6,531 bases of DNA from Draconibacterium orientale (GTDB lineage Bacteria > Bacteroidota > Bacteroidia > Bacteroidales > UBA1556): contig DZDC01000079.1 in the NCBI GenBank assembly GCA_022736595.1, positions 1 through 6,531 on the forward strand, read 5' to 3'. Position numbers and translations under genes: made by a program. The notes below the pieces were generated by a model that worked only from the letters and a program-made list of their open reading frames with translations, was not told where the DNA came from and did not search any database. Positions 5,376-6,531 of the stretch are shown in pieces. Each line of letters begins with the position of its first letter. Position 1 is the stretch's first letter.

Positions 5376-6524
5376 TTAACAACCTAAATATCTACTAATT
5401 ACCAATCTCTGAATTTCACTGGTTCCTTCGCCGATTTGCAATAAACGTTGATCGCGGTAGAAGCGTTCAACAGCATAATCTTTCATTAAACCATAGCCGC
5501 CATGTATTTGAACGGCTTCGTCGGCCACTTCTTTTGCAACTTCAGAACAATAAAGCTTCGACATGGCAGCCTCCATTGCAAAGGGCTTATGATGATCCTT
5601 TAACCAGCAGGCTTTGTAAAGTAGATTTCGAGCCAGTTCTATTTTAAGAGCCATATCAGCCAATTTGAAAGCGTTGATTTGAAATTTTGCAATGGATTTT
5701 CCAAATTGTTTACGCTCTTGAGCGTAAGAAAGTGCTGCTTCAAAAGCACCTTGTGCTGCTCCCAATCCCATGGCAGCAATGCTCAATCGACCATTGTCTA
5801 AAGTTGAGAGCATTATTTTTGAACCTTGACCCATCTCGCCTAATAAATTGGAGGCTGGTACTTTGCATTCGTCAAAATACAATTCGGCGGTGTCAGAGGC
5901 ACGCCACATCATTTTGTTATGCATGGTTTTTTGGGTAAACCCGGGAGTATCTTTATCTACAATGATGCAAGTATATTCCTTTTTCCCATCTTCATGAACT
6001 TTAGTTACGGCTTGCACAGTAGTACCGATATTGAAATCGTTGCTGCCATTGGTAATAAAGATTTTTGAACCATTGATAATCCACTGGTTATCTTTAAGTT
6101 TGGCAACCGTCTTGGTTCCTCTTGAATCGCTTCCGGCTCCAGGCTCGGTTAGCCCAAAACCCCAAAGGCCTTCACCAGTACAAAGCTTAGGCAAGTAATG
6201 ATGTTTTTGCTCTTCTGTTCCATAATAATATAATGGTCCAATACCCAGCGAATTATGAGCAGCCAAGGTTGCAGCCTGCGAACCATCGACCCGAGCCAAT
6301 TCCTCTACGGCTATAATGTAACTTAAAGTATCCATTCCTTGCCCACCATAAGCTTCGGGCAAATACATTCCAAAGAGTCCCAATTGGCCCATTTTACGAG
6401 TAATTTCGTAAGAGAATTGGGCCTTTTCGTCCAATTCTTGAGCGATGGGTTTAATTTCACTTTCAGCAAAATCTCGAACGGTTTGCCGTATCAACTTTTG
6501 CTCTTCTGATAAATCGAAATTCAT
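5376..6524 (-). CDS. acyl-CoA dehydrogenase, short/medium-chain type
   Basis: This complete 382-aa FAD enzyme performs alpha,beta-dehydrogenation of an acyl-CoA, passing electrons to ETF. The N-terminal helical domain starts FDLSEEQKLIRQTVRDF. The signature LTEPGAGSDS (125-134) and the middle beta domain follow, then ERKQFGKSIAKFQ (270-282), the FAD-binding VQIHGGYG (338-345) and the C-terminal GEGTSEIQR. E366 in that last motif is the catalytic base, the position used by short- and medium-chain enzymes. At the alternative base position used by isovaleryl-CoA and long-chain enzymes it has a glycine (G245 in DNGRLS). This points to a butyryl-CoA-like or other short straight-chain substrate, though chain length cannot be settled by motifs. 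It is the first gene of the operon in the window; its leader and promoter lie beyond the right edge, only 7 bp of upstream sequence being visible. The ATG at 6524 gives the standard family N-terminus. Confidence 0.95.
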   Translation of the reverse strand: MNFDLSEEQKLIRQTVRDFAESEIKPIAQELDEKAQFSYEITRKMGQLGLFGMYLPEAYGGQGMDTLSYIIAVEELARVDGSQAATLAAHNSLGIGPLYYYGTEEQKHHYLPKLCTGEGLWGFGLTEPGAGSDSRGTKTVAKLKDNQWIINGSKIFITNGSNDFNIGTTVQAVTKVHEDGKKEYTCIIVDKDTPGFTQKTMHNKMMWRASDTAELYFDECKVPASNLLGEMGQGSKIMLSTLDNGRLSIAAMGLGAAQGAFEAALSYAQERKQFGKSIAKFQINAFKLADMALKIELARNLLYKACWLKDHHKPFAMEAAMSKLYCSEVAKEVADEAVQIHGGYGLMKDYAVERFYRDQRLLQIGEGTSEIQRLVISRYLGC

Positions 6525-6531
6525 ATATTTT

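Overview
The window looks like Bacteroidota chromosome. No Shine-Dalgarno runs precede the genes, starts sit in A/T-rich leaders, a TAnnTTTG-type -7 box lies upstream of the first gene, and the proteins read as Bacteroidota-like. It has three parts: a toxin-antitoxin pair on the left (+ strand), a 1.1 kb strip of mobile-element and gene relics in the middle, and a four-gene CoA-metabolism operon on the right (- strand).

Left (about 195-1842): a hipB-hipA type II toxin-antitoxin operon. A 101-aa XRE-family DNA-binding protein is followed 4 bp later by a full-length HipA-type Ser/Thr kinase (424 aa) with its glycine-rich loop, ATP lysine and catalytic NTDDHLRN motif intact. A plausible Bacteroidota promoter and candidate operator palindromes lie just upstream.

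Middle (1843-2961): no intact gene. It holds (i) a roughly 350 bp MITE-like relic of an IS66-family element, which by my reading is the beginning of tnpA joined to the last part of the tnpC transposase between imperfect terminal inverted repeats; (ii) a 109-codon pseudogene with two in-frame stops; and (iii) a second, solo copy of one IS end, about 79 bp long and 86% identical to the first, right beside the operon terminator. The three terminal-repeat copies share CCCTNNGGTAAAC.

Right (2911-6524, - strand, transcribed right to left): acyl-CoA dehydrogenase, 3-oxoacid CoA-transferase subunit A, subunit B, then a protein of the HMG-CoA lyase-like DRE-TIM fold, separated by 20, 24 and 15 bp and followed by a probable intrinsic terminator. 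The set suggests short-chain acyl-CoA and acetoacetate/3-oxoacid metabolism. The 'lyase' is unusual: the catalytic cysteine of the GGCP loop is replaced by glutamine and the loop is about 17 residues longer, so an HMG-CoA lyase annotation would be doubtful. The dehydrogenase places its catalytic Glu at the short/medium-chain position rather than the isovaleryl-CoA position, which also argues against a simple leucine-degradation operon.

I see no tRNA, rRNA, CRISPR array or intact transposon. The best candidates for new biology are the divergent HMGL-like enzyme and the IS66-derived small repeats.
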